A stretch of 64,000 bases of DNA from Streptomyces candidus (GTDB lineage: Bacteria; Actinomycetota; Actinomycetes; Streptomycetales; Streptomycetaceae), in assembly GCF_014207445.1 (NCBI RefSeq), contig NZ_JACHEM010000006.1, forward strand, positions 186,001 through 250,000, in the 5' to 3' direction. The translations under genes and the position numbers were made by a program. Every line of letters begins with the position of its first letter. Within the stretch, counting starts at the first letter, position 1. Of the stretch, positions 35,652-43,570 are shown piece by piece. The notes below the pieces were generated by a model. It worked only from the letters and a program-made list of their open reading frames with translations, was not told the origin of the DNA and did not search any database.

Positions 35652-36308
35652 TCACGCCTCGGAGGGTGCCTCGGCCGGAGCCTCGGCAGTGGCCTCGGCG
35701 ACCTCGCCCGCGGGCTCGTCGTCGTGGGCAGTGGTGCCCTGACGCTCCGCCTTGCGGGCGGCCTGGGCCTCACGGGCCTCGGCCATCGCTTCGGTCTTCT
35801 TCTTGTGGGGGCCGAGAACCATGATCATGTTCCGGCCGTCCTGCTTCGGGTTGGACTCGATGAAGCCCAGGTCCTCCACGTCGGAGGCGAGTCGCTGAAG
35901 CAGCCGGAAGCCAAGCTCGGGACGGGACTGCTCACGACCACGGAACATGATCGTGATCTTGACCTTGTCACCCTGCTTGAGGAATCGGACGACGTGACCC
36001 TTTTTGGTGTCGTAGTCGTGCGGGTCGATCTTCGGGCGGAGCTTCATTTCCTTGATGACCGTGTGCGCCTGGTTCTTGCGCGCCTCACGGGCCTTCATGG
36101 CCGACTCGTACTTGAACTTCCCGTAGTCCATGAGCTTGCACACGGGCGGACGGGCGGTCGCCGCGACCTCGACCAGGTCGAGGTCGTACTCCTGCGCCAG
36201 CTCAAGGGCCTTGGCGAGGGGAACGATGCCGACCTGTTCGCCGCTGGGGCCTACAAGCCGGACCTCGGGAACGCGAATCCGGTCGTTAATGCGGGGCTCG
36301 GCGCTGAT
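35652..36308 (-). CDS. infC: Translation initiation factor IF-3 with ATC start
   Basis: 218 residues. The N-domain ([20 protein letters not shown]...[15 protein letters not shown]), linker ([27 protein letters not shown]) and C-domain ([21 protein letters not shown]) are complete. There is no ATG, GTG or TTG at the homologous N-terminus. The only reasonable start is ATC 36306-36308, 4 bases after GAGGAGG, and an in-frame TGA lies 12 bases upstream of it. IF3 genes are known for rare AUU/AUC starts that let IF3 repress itself. The first canonical start (GTG, 36143) would delete the N-domain. The C-terminal ~45 residues are an acidic Ala/Glu-rich tail typical of actinobacteria. Confidence 0.95.
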   Translation of the reverse strand: MSAEPRINDRIRVPEVRLVGPSGEQVGIVPLAKALELAQEYDLDLVEVAATARPPVCKLMDYGKFKYESAMKAREARKNQAHTVIKEMKLRPKIDPHDYDTKKGHVVRFLKQGDKVKITIMFRGREQSRPELGFRLLQRLASDVEDLGFIESNPKQDGRNMIMVLGPHKKKTEAMAEAREAQAARKAERQGTTAHDDEPAGEVAEATAEAPAEAPSEA

Positions 36309-36640
36309 GGATCCTCCTCAGTAGCACCACACGGCTGTCTGGCAGACAGCCGCGCAACGTCTTATTTCTTCGGACCAACCGCACCGGGATACAAAAAATG
36401 CCCCGGACGGGACACAGGCAGGGCTCCTGGAAATACCGGAGCACCGCCGCGTCTAAAACCGCGGGGCGCGCACATCGGACAGTTCCATCGTCCGTACGGA
36501 ACGATGGGTACCGTCTTCTGACCGGTGACCCGCCGTCCCGGGGGACGGTCAGGTGGGAGATCGGAGCCTCCACTTGTGGGCCGGGCACAGGAGTGCCCAG
36601 CCGGTCGTGAGAAAACAGTACTGCACTTTCCCCATCGCCG
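36309..36640 (-). promoter_or_regulatory. Structured leader of the infC operon with attenuator-like element
   Basis: Long untranslated region on the minus strand. Seen 5' to 3': an almost perfect stem around 36500-36525 (CCATCGT...ACGATGG), a CCGCG/CGCGG hairpin near 36448-36464, a short GTCCC/GGGGC hairpin directly followed by six Ts (36393-36398), and a 9-bp stem GGCTGTCTG/CAGACAGCC (36333-36351) just before the ribosome site. This resembles L20- or IF3-controlled attenuation leaders; no Rfam family is assigned here. TACTGT near 36625 is a possible -10. Confidence 0.45.
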
Positions 36641-36692
36641 CGAACCCTGCGTAAACCACCCGTCCCGGGGAAGTCCGCCGCGACACGGGACC

Positions 36693-36705
36693 TATCGTTG
36701 ACGCC
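36693..36705 (+). promoter_or_regulatory. Leaderless promoter of the DUF1844 gene
   Basis: TATCGT (36693-36698) ends 7 bases before ATG 36706, with no ribosome site. Confidence 0.55.
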
Positions 36706-37083
36706 ATGAGCGACGCGACCGGCACCACCGGCACCACTGACGAGAACAACCCCGGCTTCGACGACCTGACCCGCGACATCGCGGACGTTCCCGCCGTCGA
36801 GGTCATCACCACGGTCGCCGTGCACCTGATGAGCGCCGCCGCCGTGAACCTCGGCCTCGCCGAGGGCGGCGAGGAGCAGAAGGACCTGGACGAGGCCCGG
36901 AAGCTGATCCAGGCACTGGCCGGCCTGATCACGGCCAGCGCCACGGAGATCAGCTCCTTCCACGCGGCGCCGTTGCGGGACGGACTGAAGTCCCTCCAGC
37001 TGGCGTTCCGCGAGGCCTCCGTGGTTCCCGACGAGCCGGGCCAGGGGCCGGGCGAGAAGTACACCGGCCCGGTCTACGGCTGA
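36706..37083 (+). CDS. DUF1844 protein
   Basis: 125 residues with the DUF1844 core (VITTVAVHLMSAAAVNLGLA, DLDEARKLIQALAGLI), an all-helical actinobacterial domain of unknown function. The N-terminus is Thr/Gly/Asp-rich. It is divergent from the infC operon at a position conserved in Streptomyces, which hints at a translation-linked role but does not show one. Confidence 0.9.
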   Translation: MSDATGTTGTTDENNPGFDDLTRDIADVPAVEVITTVAVHLMSAAAVNLGLAEGGEEQKDLDEARKLIQALAGLITASATEISSFHAAPLRDGLKSLQLAFREASVVPDEPGQGPGEKYTGPVYG

Positions 37084-37185
37084 GCGCTCCGGGCCGAGGT
37101 ACCCCCCACTCCCGCGGGCCGCGACCCCGGGCTCCGGCCCGAGGTGCCTCCCGTCCCCGCGCTCCCGCGCGTCACCCGTGCGGAG

Positions 37186-37932
37186 TCAGCAGCGCGTGAA
37201 GAGCGGCTCGCCGGGAGGCGGGGTGGCGTCGGCGGGCAGCAGCGCCAGGTCCAGCCCCCGTACGAGACGGGCCCTGAGCACCTCGTCGGCCGCCAGCGCC
37301 TGCGCGATCCGGCGGACGGCCTCGGCCGGGACCGCGTCCGCGGTCAGCACCAGGGCCAGTACCCCGTCGGCCTCGCCGGGCCCGAGATGGGCGCGGAGCA
37401 CGGCGGGCTCGGCGGCGACGAGCGCGTGCAGCGCCTGCGTCACGGCGGGGTCGTCGAGCGGCCGGGTACTGGTGCGGCCCTCGGCGAGGGCGCGCAGGGC
37501 GGGCCCGGTGAGCTGATAGGGCACCGGCCCCGCGAGGTCCAGCACCACGGTGTCCGCCTGCTCGTGGGCGGCGGCCTGCAGTGCCTGGTGCAGAGGTACG
37601 GCAACGGGGCGTGCGGCCGGGTCCCACCGCGCGAGCGCCTCGACGGAGGTGAACGCGGGCAGCGCCTTGCGGTCCCCCGCGCGGAGGGTCGGCACTGCCA
37701 TGTCGCTCGTCTTCTCCCGCTTCAGCCCGGTGTCCGGGTCGGTCTCGACCTCGCCGAGGACGGCGACGACGGGCACCAGGAGGCGGGCGGCGGGGAGCGC
37801 GTCGAGGATGCGCTGCTGGGCCGGCGCGTCGTCCTGCGGCCCGCCGGCCCAGGCCGCAAGGGCGGCGGCGAGTGCGGGGTCGGCGGTGCCGTCGTCGTCG
37901 CCGAAACCGGAATCGGGAATGTTCTTGAGCAC
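37186..37932 (-). CDS. SseB-family protein
   Basis: 248 residues with two SseB-like halves: an N-terminal segment ARLLVPVVAVLGEVE...MAVPTLRAGDRKALPAFTSVEALARWDP and a C-terminal domain (LRAHLGPGEADGVLALVLTADAVP). The SseB N-terminal fold is found in enhanced serine sensitivity proteins and secretion-linked proteins; the molecular role is unknown. GTG 37932 sits 6 bases after a minus-strand TAGGCT (37939-37944), a leaderless promoter. Confidence 0.85.
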   Translation of the reverse strand: MLKNIPDSGFGDDDGTADPALAAALAAWAGGPQDDAPAQQRILDALPAARLLVPVVAVLGEVETDPDTGLKREKTSDMAVPTLRAGDRKALPAFTSVEALARWDPAARPVAVPLHQALQAAAHEQADTVVLDLAGPVPYQLTGPALRALAEGRTSTRPLDDPAVTQALHALVAAEPAVLRAHLGPGEADGVLALVLTADAVPAEAVRRIAQALAADEVLRARLVRGLDLALLPADATPPPGEPLFTRC

Positions 37933-37938
37933 GGACCG

Positions 37939-37944
37939 AGCCTA
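37939..37944 (-). promoter_or_regulatory. Leaderless -10 of the SseB-family gene
   Basis: TAGGCT on the minus strand, 6 bases before GTG 37932; it lies in the short gap after the mycosin-like gene. Confidence 0.5.
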
Positions 37945-37959
37945 ACGGGACCGTACCCC

Positions 37960-39174
37960 TCAGCTCCTCGCGCCCCTGCGCCAGATCAGCACACCCGCCG
38001 CCAGCACCAGCACACCCGCCGAGCCCGCCGCCAGTGCCCACGCCCCGGGGCCCGCGGCAACCTTCTCCGCCGCCTGCGGGCCCGGCCCGAAGTACCGCTT
38101 CGCGTACCCCTCCCCCGAGGTGGACCGGATCGCCGTGTCCCGTCCCCCCGCCGCGATCGCCGCCGCCGGGTCGACCATTCCGTGGCCCCGCGAGTCGTCC
38201 CGCCCTCCGCTCGGCGCGTTCCGTGCGGTCTTCGCCAGCAGCCGCTTGACCTGGGCGGGCGGCAGTTCGGGATGCGCGGAGCGCACCAGCGCCACCGCCC
38301 CGGAGACGAACGCGGCCGCCGCGCTCGTCCCCCACCCCTCGTAGTAGCTCCGGTCGGGGTCGGCGATCACGACGTCGACGCCGGGCGCGGCCACGGTCGC
38401 GTACCAGCGCCGGGTGGAGAAGGAGGCGTGGGTGCCGGCCGGGTTGACGGCGGTGACGGCGATGACGCCGGGGTAGGCGGCCGGGTAGGAGACGTGGTCG
38501 CCCTTCTCGCCGCCGTTGCCCGCGGAGGCGACGACCACGGCGCCCTTGCTCAGCGCGTACTGGACGGCCGCGTCCTCCTCGGCCTGCGGGTGCGCGGACT
38601 CGCTGTCGTCGCCGAGGGACAGGTTGATGACGTCCGCTCCGTGGTCGACGGCCCAACGGATGCCCTGGGCGAGGGCGTTGCCGCGCGATTCGCGGGCCCT
38701 GTCACGGGCGGGGTCACCGCCTTCGAGGATGACCCGTACGGGCAGGATCTTCGCCTCGGGGGCGATCCCGAGCACCCCCTCGGCCCGCCCGGGGCCGTGT
38801 CCGTGGCCCGCGATGATCGAGGCCATGGCCGTACCGTGCCGGGCCCACGACCGGTTGCCGCGCTTCGCGCCGAAGCCGACGAGGTCATGGCCCGTGAGCA
38901 CGTTGCCGCGCAGGTCGGGGTGCTGGTCGTCGACGCCGGTGTCGAGGACGGCGACGGTGATGCCCGCGCCCTTCGTGGTGCGCCACGCCTCCTGCGTGTG
39001 GAGTGCGGCGAGTCCCCACTGCCGGTCGCGGATGCTGTCGGCGTGGGCGGCGGAGAGCGGCAGCACGGCGAGCAGCGCGGCGGTGGCCGCGGACACGAAG
39101 GCGACGGCGGGACGCGTGCGGCGCGGCGGCCGGAGCGCAGCCCATTCCGCGCCACGCGTCCGACGGGTGCTCAT
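37960..39174 (-). CDS. Membrane-anchored subtilisin (mycosin-like)
   Basis: 404 residues: Sec signal (~20-45, ending AAHA), S8 peptidase domain, then a C-terminal transmembrane helix (~375-397) and RRGARS tail. Catalytic triad: VLDTGVDD (Asp), RHGTAMAS (His), GTSAAAAFVSG (Ser, where most subtilisins have GTSMAAP); the oxyanion Asn is in VASAGNGG. This layout is that of mycosins, the proteases of type VII secretion. No ESX genes are nearby. ATG 39174 overlaps the stop of the upstream membrane-protein gene by 4 bases, so the two are coupled. Confidence 0.9.
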   Translation of the reverse strand: MSTRRTRGAEWAALRPPRRTRPAVAFVSAATAALLAVLPLSAAHADSIRDRQWGLAALHTQEAWRTTKGAGITVAVLDTGVDDQHPDLRGNVLTGHDLVGFGAKRGNRSWARHGTAMASIIAGHGHGPGRAEGVLGIAPEAKILPVRVILEGGDPARDRARESRGNALAQGIRWAVDHGADVINLSLGDDSESAHPQAEEDAAVQYALSKGAVVVASAGNGGEKGDHVSYPAAYPGVIAVTAVNPAGTHASFSTRRWYATVAAPGVDVVIADPDRSYYEGWGTSAAAAFVSGAVALVRSAHPELPPAQVKRLLAKTARNAPSGGRDDSRGHGMVDPAAAIAAGGRDTAIRSTSGEGYAKRYFGPGPQAAEKVAAGPGAWALAAGSAGVLVLAAGVLIWRRGARS

Positions 39175-40220
39175 TGTGGCTTCTCCGTGGCCGAGTCGAC
39201 GGTTCTGCGCAGGGCGCGCTCGATGCGGTCCGCGATGCCCTTCGCCTCGTGGCCGAGGCCGGCCTGGGCGGGGGTGGTGGCCGTTCCCGCGACGGTGGCG
39301 AGGGCGGCGGGCTGCGGGTCGGACACGGTGCGTCCGTCGGCGAAGCCCGAGACCGCGTACACGACGACGGGTGCGTCCTTCAGGACGCTGACGGTCCAGC
39401 TGGCCCGTTGCCCGTCGCCGAACCCGGCGGCGACGGTGCCGGGCACGGGGAGGGTACGGGGCATCAGATCCCGGCGCCGGTCGAGTTTCTCGCGGGCGAA
39501 GCGTGCGCGCAGGGCGTGCGTCGCGTTCTCGTCCGCCTTGGTGAAGACCATGCCGACGGTGGTGACGCTGCTGGTGGTGGCGTCGGTGTAGGTCGCACGC
39601 AGCAGGCGTTCGCAGCCGACCGGGCCGAGCGCCTTGAGCAGGAGCGGGTCCAGGGCGTGCGCGCAGTCGCCGTCCGGGGCGACGGCGACCCGCGTCCAGG
39701 TCCGGTCGGCGCCGCCGGGACCCGCGCCCGTGCCCGCGAGTGCGCGGGGGAAGAGGGTGTCGACGGGGGTGCTGCGCCATGTCGAACGGGCCTCGGCGAA
39801 GGCGCTGTTCACGGTAGGGGCGGCAGCGCTGTCGGCCAGCCAGCTTCCGGCGGCGGCCCCGCCGACGAGGCCGCCGCCGAGCACCGCGCAGACGGTGGCG
39901 GCGGCGATGCGGGCCCCGGAGGGCCGCTGCCGGACGGGGGACTGCTGGTCGTCCTGGGCCCAGTGCTGCGGCGGGGCGAAGGCGGCGGGGCGGGCCGTGT
40001 CCGTACGGGGGTCGCCGAGGGCTTCGTGCGGTGCGTGGCGCGGGGCGTGCGGCACCGCGGCGGGGCGAGGCGCGCGCGTCGGCGCCTGGGCGAGGGACGC
40101 GCCGGAATGGGCGTACGCCGGTCCGGGCGACGGCTCGGGGGCCGGGGTGCGGGGGACCGCCGGGGGCGGTGGGAAGGGGGGCCGGGGCGGGACGGCGGGG
40201 CCGTGCGGTTCGGTGGTCAT
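39171..40220 (-). CDS. Proline-rich single-pass membrane protein
   Basis: 349 residues. The first ~105 are Pro/Ala/His-rich and probably cytosolic and disordered; a transmembrane helix at ~107-130 (IAAATVCAVLGGGLVGGAAAGSWLA) is followed by an extracellular domain of ~215 residues with one or two Cys (DGDCAHAL, PVGCERLL) possibly forming a disulfide. No family recognised. Translationally coupled to the protease, it may be its substrate, inhibitor or partner. Confidence 0.8.
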   Translation of the reverse strand: MTTEPHGPAVPPRPPFPPPPAVPRTPAPEPSPGPAYAHSGASLAQAPTRAPRPAAVPHAPRHAPHEALGDPRTDTARPAAFAPPQHWAQDDQQSPVRQRPSGARIAAATVCAVLGGGLVGGAAAGSWLADSAAAPTVNSAFAEARSTWRSTPVDTLFPRALAGTGAGPGGADRTWTRVAVAPDGDCAHALDPLLLKALGPVGCERLLRATYTDATTSSVTTVGMVFTKADENATHALRARFAREKLDRRRDLMPRTLPVPGTVAAGFGDGQRASWTVSVLKDAPVVVYAVSGFADGRTVSDPQPAALATVAGTATTPAQAGLGHEAKGIADRIERALRRTVDSATEKPQ

Positions 40221-40423
40221 CCGGCCCCCAGGTCCGTCTCTTCTCGTGTTCCCGGCTTCTGCCCCGTGGCAGCCCCGTCACCCGGGCCCACCCGGGATTC
40301 CCGTGGAATTCCGGTCACTCTACGGGGTGGCTCCGGCGCCCGGGGAACCCGAGCCGGGCATGGAGTGCATCTGACCGGATCGTCCCCCTACCGAGGGGTA
40401 ATCGACTCTGGCAAGCTGCGGCC

Positions 40424-41686
40424 ATGACTCCCCGTGTGACGCGCCGTGCACTTGCCCGTACCGCCCCCTCCGTCGTGTCCGGTGCGGTGCCGCGCGCCGC
40501 CGACCGGGCTCGCTACGACCGGGCGACGGCACACCTGGACGGGCCGCTGGCCGTGGTCGATCTGGAGGCGTTCGACGACAACGCCGCCGATCTGGTGCGC
40601 CGGGCGGGCGGCAAGCCCGTACGCGTGGCGAGCAAGTCGGTGCGGTGCCGGGCACTGTTGGAGCGGGTGCTGGCTCGGGACGGGTTCTGCGGGGTGATGT
40701 CCTACACCCTGGCCGAGTCGCTGTGGCTGGCGAGGTCCGGTTTCGAGGACGTGCTGCTGGCCTATCCGTCCGTCGACCGGGGCGGGTACGCGGAGCTGGC
40801 CGCCGATCCGAAGCTGGCAGCCGCGGTGACGGTGATGGTGGACGACCCGGCGCAGCTGGAGCTGATCGAGCGCTCGCGCGGCGGCGGGGCCGAGGAGATC
40901 CGGGTATGCCTGGAGCTGGACACCTCGCTGCGGATGCTGGGCGGCCGGATCCGGGTGGGCGCGCTGCGCTCCCCGCTGCGCGAGCCCGCCCAACTCGCCG
41001 AGCTGGCACGCTCCGTGGCCCGTCGTCCGGGCTTCCGGCTGGTCGGGATCATGGCGTACGAGGGGCACGTCGCCGGCGTCGGTGACCTCGTCCGGGGGCG
41101 GCCGTTGCGGTCCCGTGCGGTGCGGCTGATGCAGGCGGCGGCGCGCCGGGAACTGGCGGCGCGGCGGGCGGAGGTGGTACGGGCGGTGCGGAGCGTCGTA
41201 CCGGATCTGGAGTTCGTGAACGGCGGCGGGACGGGGAGCGTGGAGAGCACGGTCGCCGAGGACGCGGTGACGGAGGTGGCCGCCGGGTCGGGGCTGTACG
41301 TACCGCGCCTGTTCGACAACTACCGGTCGTTCAGCGGGCGTCCGGCGGCGCTGTACGCGATGCCGGTGGTGCGGCGGCCGGGGGTGGGCGTCGTGACGGT
41401 GCTCGGCGGCGGTTACCCCGCCTCCGGTGTGGCCGGTGCGGACCGCTCGCCCGTGCCGTACCTGCCGGAGGGGCTGCGGTACGACGCGCAGGAGGGGGCG
41501 GGCGAGGTGCAGACGCCGCTGCTGGGTTCGGCGGCGGACGATCTGCTCATCGGCGACAAGGTGTGGTTCCGGCACGCGAAGGCGGGTGAGCTGTGCGAGC
41601 GCTTCGCGCGGTTGCACCTGATCGAGGATGAGCGGGTGACCGAGTCCGTCCCGACGTACCGGGGCGAGGGGCACACCTTCCTGTGA
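40424..41686 (+). CDS. PLP-dependent amino-acid deaminase/aldolase (alanine-racemase-like)
   Basis: 420 residues, fold-type III. The PLP lysine is in PVRVASKSVRC (~residue 70), the barrel runs to ~290, and the C-terminal D-serine-dehydratase-like domain carries the putative metal ligands H and C in WFRHAKAGELCERF. This combination is typical of D-threonine aldolase/D-serine dehydratase relatives; the precise substrate is unknown. ATG 40424 follows CAAGCT by 6 bases (weak leaderless -10). Divergent from the proline-rich protein gene. Confidence 0.85.
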   Translation: MTPRVTRRALARTAPSVVSGAVPRAADRARYDRATAHLDGPLAVVDLEAFDDNAADLVRRAGGKPVRVASKSVRCRALLERVLARDGFCGVMSYTLAESLWLARSGFEDVLLAYPSVDRGGYAELAADPKLAAAVTVMVDDPAQLELIERSRGGGAEEIRVCLELDTSLRMLGGRIRVGALRSPLREPAQLAELARSVARRPGFRLVGIMAYEGHVAGVGDLVRGRPLRSRAVRLMQAAARRELAARRAEVVRAVRSVVPDLEFVNGGGTGSVESTVAEDAVTEVAAGSGLYVPRLFDNYRSFSGRPAALYAMPVVRRPGVGVVTVLGGGYPASGVAGADRSPVPYLPEGLRYDAQEGAGEVQTPLLGSAADDLLIGDKVWFRHAKAGELCERFARLHLIEDERVTESVPTYRGEGHTFL

Positions 41687-41731
41687 CAGGTGCGGCCCCG
41701 CCGGGCGGGTTCCACGGCCCCCACGTGTGTC

Positions 41732-42751
41732 TCAGGTCGTGCTGCGGATGCCCTGGGTGATGGTGTCCATGACGTCGACCGACGGGGCGCCGGGTCCCGC
41801 GTCGACGTTGAAGCGGACCAGGACGATCGAGCCGGGGCCGATGCTGCTCGGGAAGGCGAGGGACTGCACGTAGCCGCCCGGCCCCTTGCCCGTGACGACC
41901 TTCCAGCGGACCAGGTAGCCCTGCTTGCCCGCGACGGTGACGGCCTCCGCCTTGACCTGGGTGTGGGACGTGACGCCGCCGTGCTTCTCGCGGTCGAGGA
42001 AGTCCTTGCCGTAGGCGAGTTCGGTGGCCTTGGCGATGTCGGCCTTGGCCACGGCCTCGGGAGTGGTCGGCCCGGAGGGCGCCGTACGGGAGGTGACCGT
42101 GCCGTGGCGGCAGAAGCCGCCCTCGGCGGGGCAGTCGTACGTCTCGTCGGTCTGCAGGGTGGCGGCCTCGCGGTCGCCGCCGTACTCCGGGATCTCCCAG
42201 CCCTCGGGGATCGGCAGCGTGATCCCGTTGAGCTGGTCGGCGAGCGTGGTGGGGTCTGCGGACGGGCCGGAGGAGCCGGGGGTCTCCGGCGCGGCAGGGG
42301 CGCTCTGGCCCGCCCCCGGGGTGGTCACCGACGTGGGCGCCGCGACGGGAGGTACGGGGGCGTCGTCGTCCTTGCCGAGGACGACGACGCCCGTGATGAT
42401 CGCGGCGACGACGGCGACCCCGGCGACGACGACCGCGATCAGCGCGCCCTTGCTCAGGCCGCCGGAGCCGCCCTGCCCCCCGCCCGGGGGTGCGGGCGGG
42501 GGCGGCGGCGTGCCGTACGGCTGCGGGGCCTGCGGGGCCTGCGGGTATCCGTAACCCTGCGCCGGTGCCGCGGTCTGCGGGTAGCCGTAACCACCCTGCG
42601 GCGGCTGGGACTGCGGCGGGCCGAACTGCGGGGCCTGCGCGGTCTGGCCGGGAGGGCGGGTGTGCGCGCTCCATGCCGAACCGTCCCACCAGCGTTCCTG
42701 GGTGGGGGCGCTGGGGTCCTGGTACCAGCCGGGCGGGGTCGTCATGCTCAT
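41732..42751 (-). CDS. DUF2510 membrane protein
   Basis: 339 residues. The N-terminal DUF2510 motif TPPGWYQDPSAPTQERWWDG (~3-25) is followed by a Pro/Gln/Tyr-rich region with GYGYPQ repeats, one transmembrane helix (~100-127, ALIAVVVAGVAVVAAIITGVVVL), and an extracellular domain with Cys pair DETYDCPAEGGFCRHG. DUF2510 modules occur in many actinobacterial cell-envelope proteins; role unknown. AAGGTGAG precedes ATG 42751 (ATG 42745 is also possible). Confidence 0.82.
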   Translation of the reverse strand: MSMTTPPGWYQDPSAPTQERWWDGSAWSAHTRPPGQTAQAPQFGPPQSQPPQGGYGYPQTAAPAQGYGYPQAPQAPQPYGTPPPPPAPPGGGQGGSGGLSKGALIAVVVAGVAVVAAIITGVVVLGKDDDAPVPPVAAPTSVTTPGAGQSAPAAPETPGSSGPSADPTTLADQLNGITLPIPEGWEIPEYGGDREAATLQTDETYDCPAEGGFCRHGTVTSRTAPSGPTTPEAVAKADIAKATELAYGKDFLDREKHGGVTSHTQVKAEAVTVAGKQGYLVRWKVVTGKGPGGYVQSLAFPSSIGPGSIVLVRFNVDAGPGAPSVDVMDTITQGIRSTT

Positions 42752-42774
42752 GCGGCTCACCTTAAAGGGCGGGC

Positions 42775-43563
42775 CTAGAGCGGAGTGACGTATGCGCCCG
42801 AGATGCCGCCGTCGACCAGAAAGTCCGTGGCGTTGACGAACGACGAGTCGTCGCTGGCCAGGAAGGCGACGGCCGCCGCGATCTCCGTCGCCTCGGCGAA
42901 CCGGCCGAGCGGGATGTGGACGAGCCGGCGGGCGGCGCGCTCCGGGTCGGAGGCGAACAGCTCCTGCAGCAGGGGGGTGTTGACCGGGCCAGGGCAGAGC
43001 GCGTTGACGCGGATGCCCTCGCGGGCGAACTGCACGCCCAGCTCGCGCGACATCGCCAGGACGCCGCCCTTGGAGGCGGTGTACGAGATCTGGGAGGTGG
43101 CGGCGCCCATGACCGCCACGAAGGACGCGGTGTTGATGATCGAGCCCCGGCCCTGGCGCCGCATGTACGGCAGGGCCGCCTTGCAGCACAGGTAGACGGA
43201 GGTGAGGTTGACGTCCTGGACGCGTTTCCAGGCCTCCAGGCCCGTGGTGAGGATGGAGTCGTCGTCGGGCGGGCTGATACCGGCGTTGTTGAACGCGATG
43301 TCGACGCTGCCGTAGGTGTCGTGCGCGGCCCGGTAGAGCGCGTCGACCTGGTCGGCGTCGGTGACGTCGACCCGGACGAAGAGGCCGCCGACGGCTTCGG
43401 CGGCGGCCTTCCCCGCCGTTTCGTCGATGTCGCCGCAGACGACGTGGGCGCCCTCGGAGGCAAGGCGGCGGGCGGCGGCGAGGCCGATGCCACTGCCGGC
43501 GCCGGTGATGACGGCGGTGCGGCCGACGAGGCGGCGGCAGATGATGTCGTTGTCGGTGCTCAT
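42775..43563 (-). CDS. Short-chain dehydrogenase of the glnA4 cluster
   Basis: 262-residue classical SDR: cofactor motif ITGAGSGIG (~20), NNAG (~93), catalytic Ser in INTASFV and YxxxK in SYTASKGG. The acidic residue after beta-2 (CGDID) favours NAD over NADP. Last gene of glnA4-ALDH-SDR, 7 bases after the aldehyde dehydrogenase. In the ethanolamine route it would oxidise gamma-glutamylethanolamide to the aldehyde; this is inferred from context. Confidence 0.9.
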   Translation of the reverse strand: MSTDNDIICRRLVGRTAVITGAGSGIGLAAARRLASEGAHVVCGDIDETAGKAAAEAVGGLFVRVDVTDADQVDALYRAAHDTYGSVDIAFNNAGISPPDDDSILTTGLEAWKRVQDVNLTSVYLCCKAALPYMRRQGRGSIINTASFVAVMGAATSQISYTASKGGVLAMSRELGVQFAREGIRVNALCPGPVNTPLLQELFASDPERAARRLVHIPLGRFAEATEIAAAVAFLASDDSSFVNATDFLVDGGISGAYVTPL

Positions 43564-43570
43564 GGTGTTC

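Noticed and set aside
35652..36143. Short infC starting at GTG 36143
   Set aside because: Would delete the IF3 N-domain, whose sequence is clearly encoded upstream.
37960..40220. Type VII secretion locus
   Set aside because: Only the mycosin-like protease; no EccA-E or WXG100 genes in the window.
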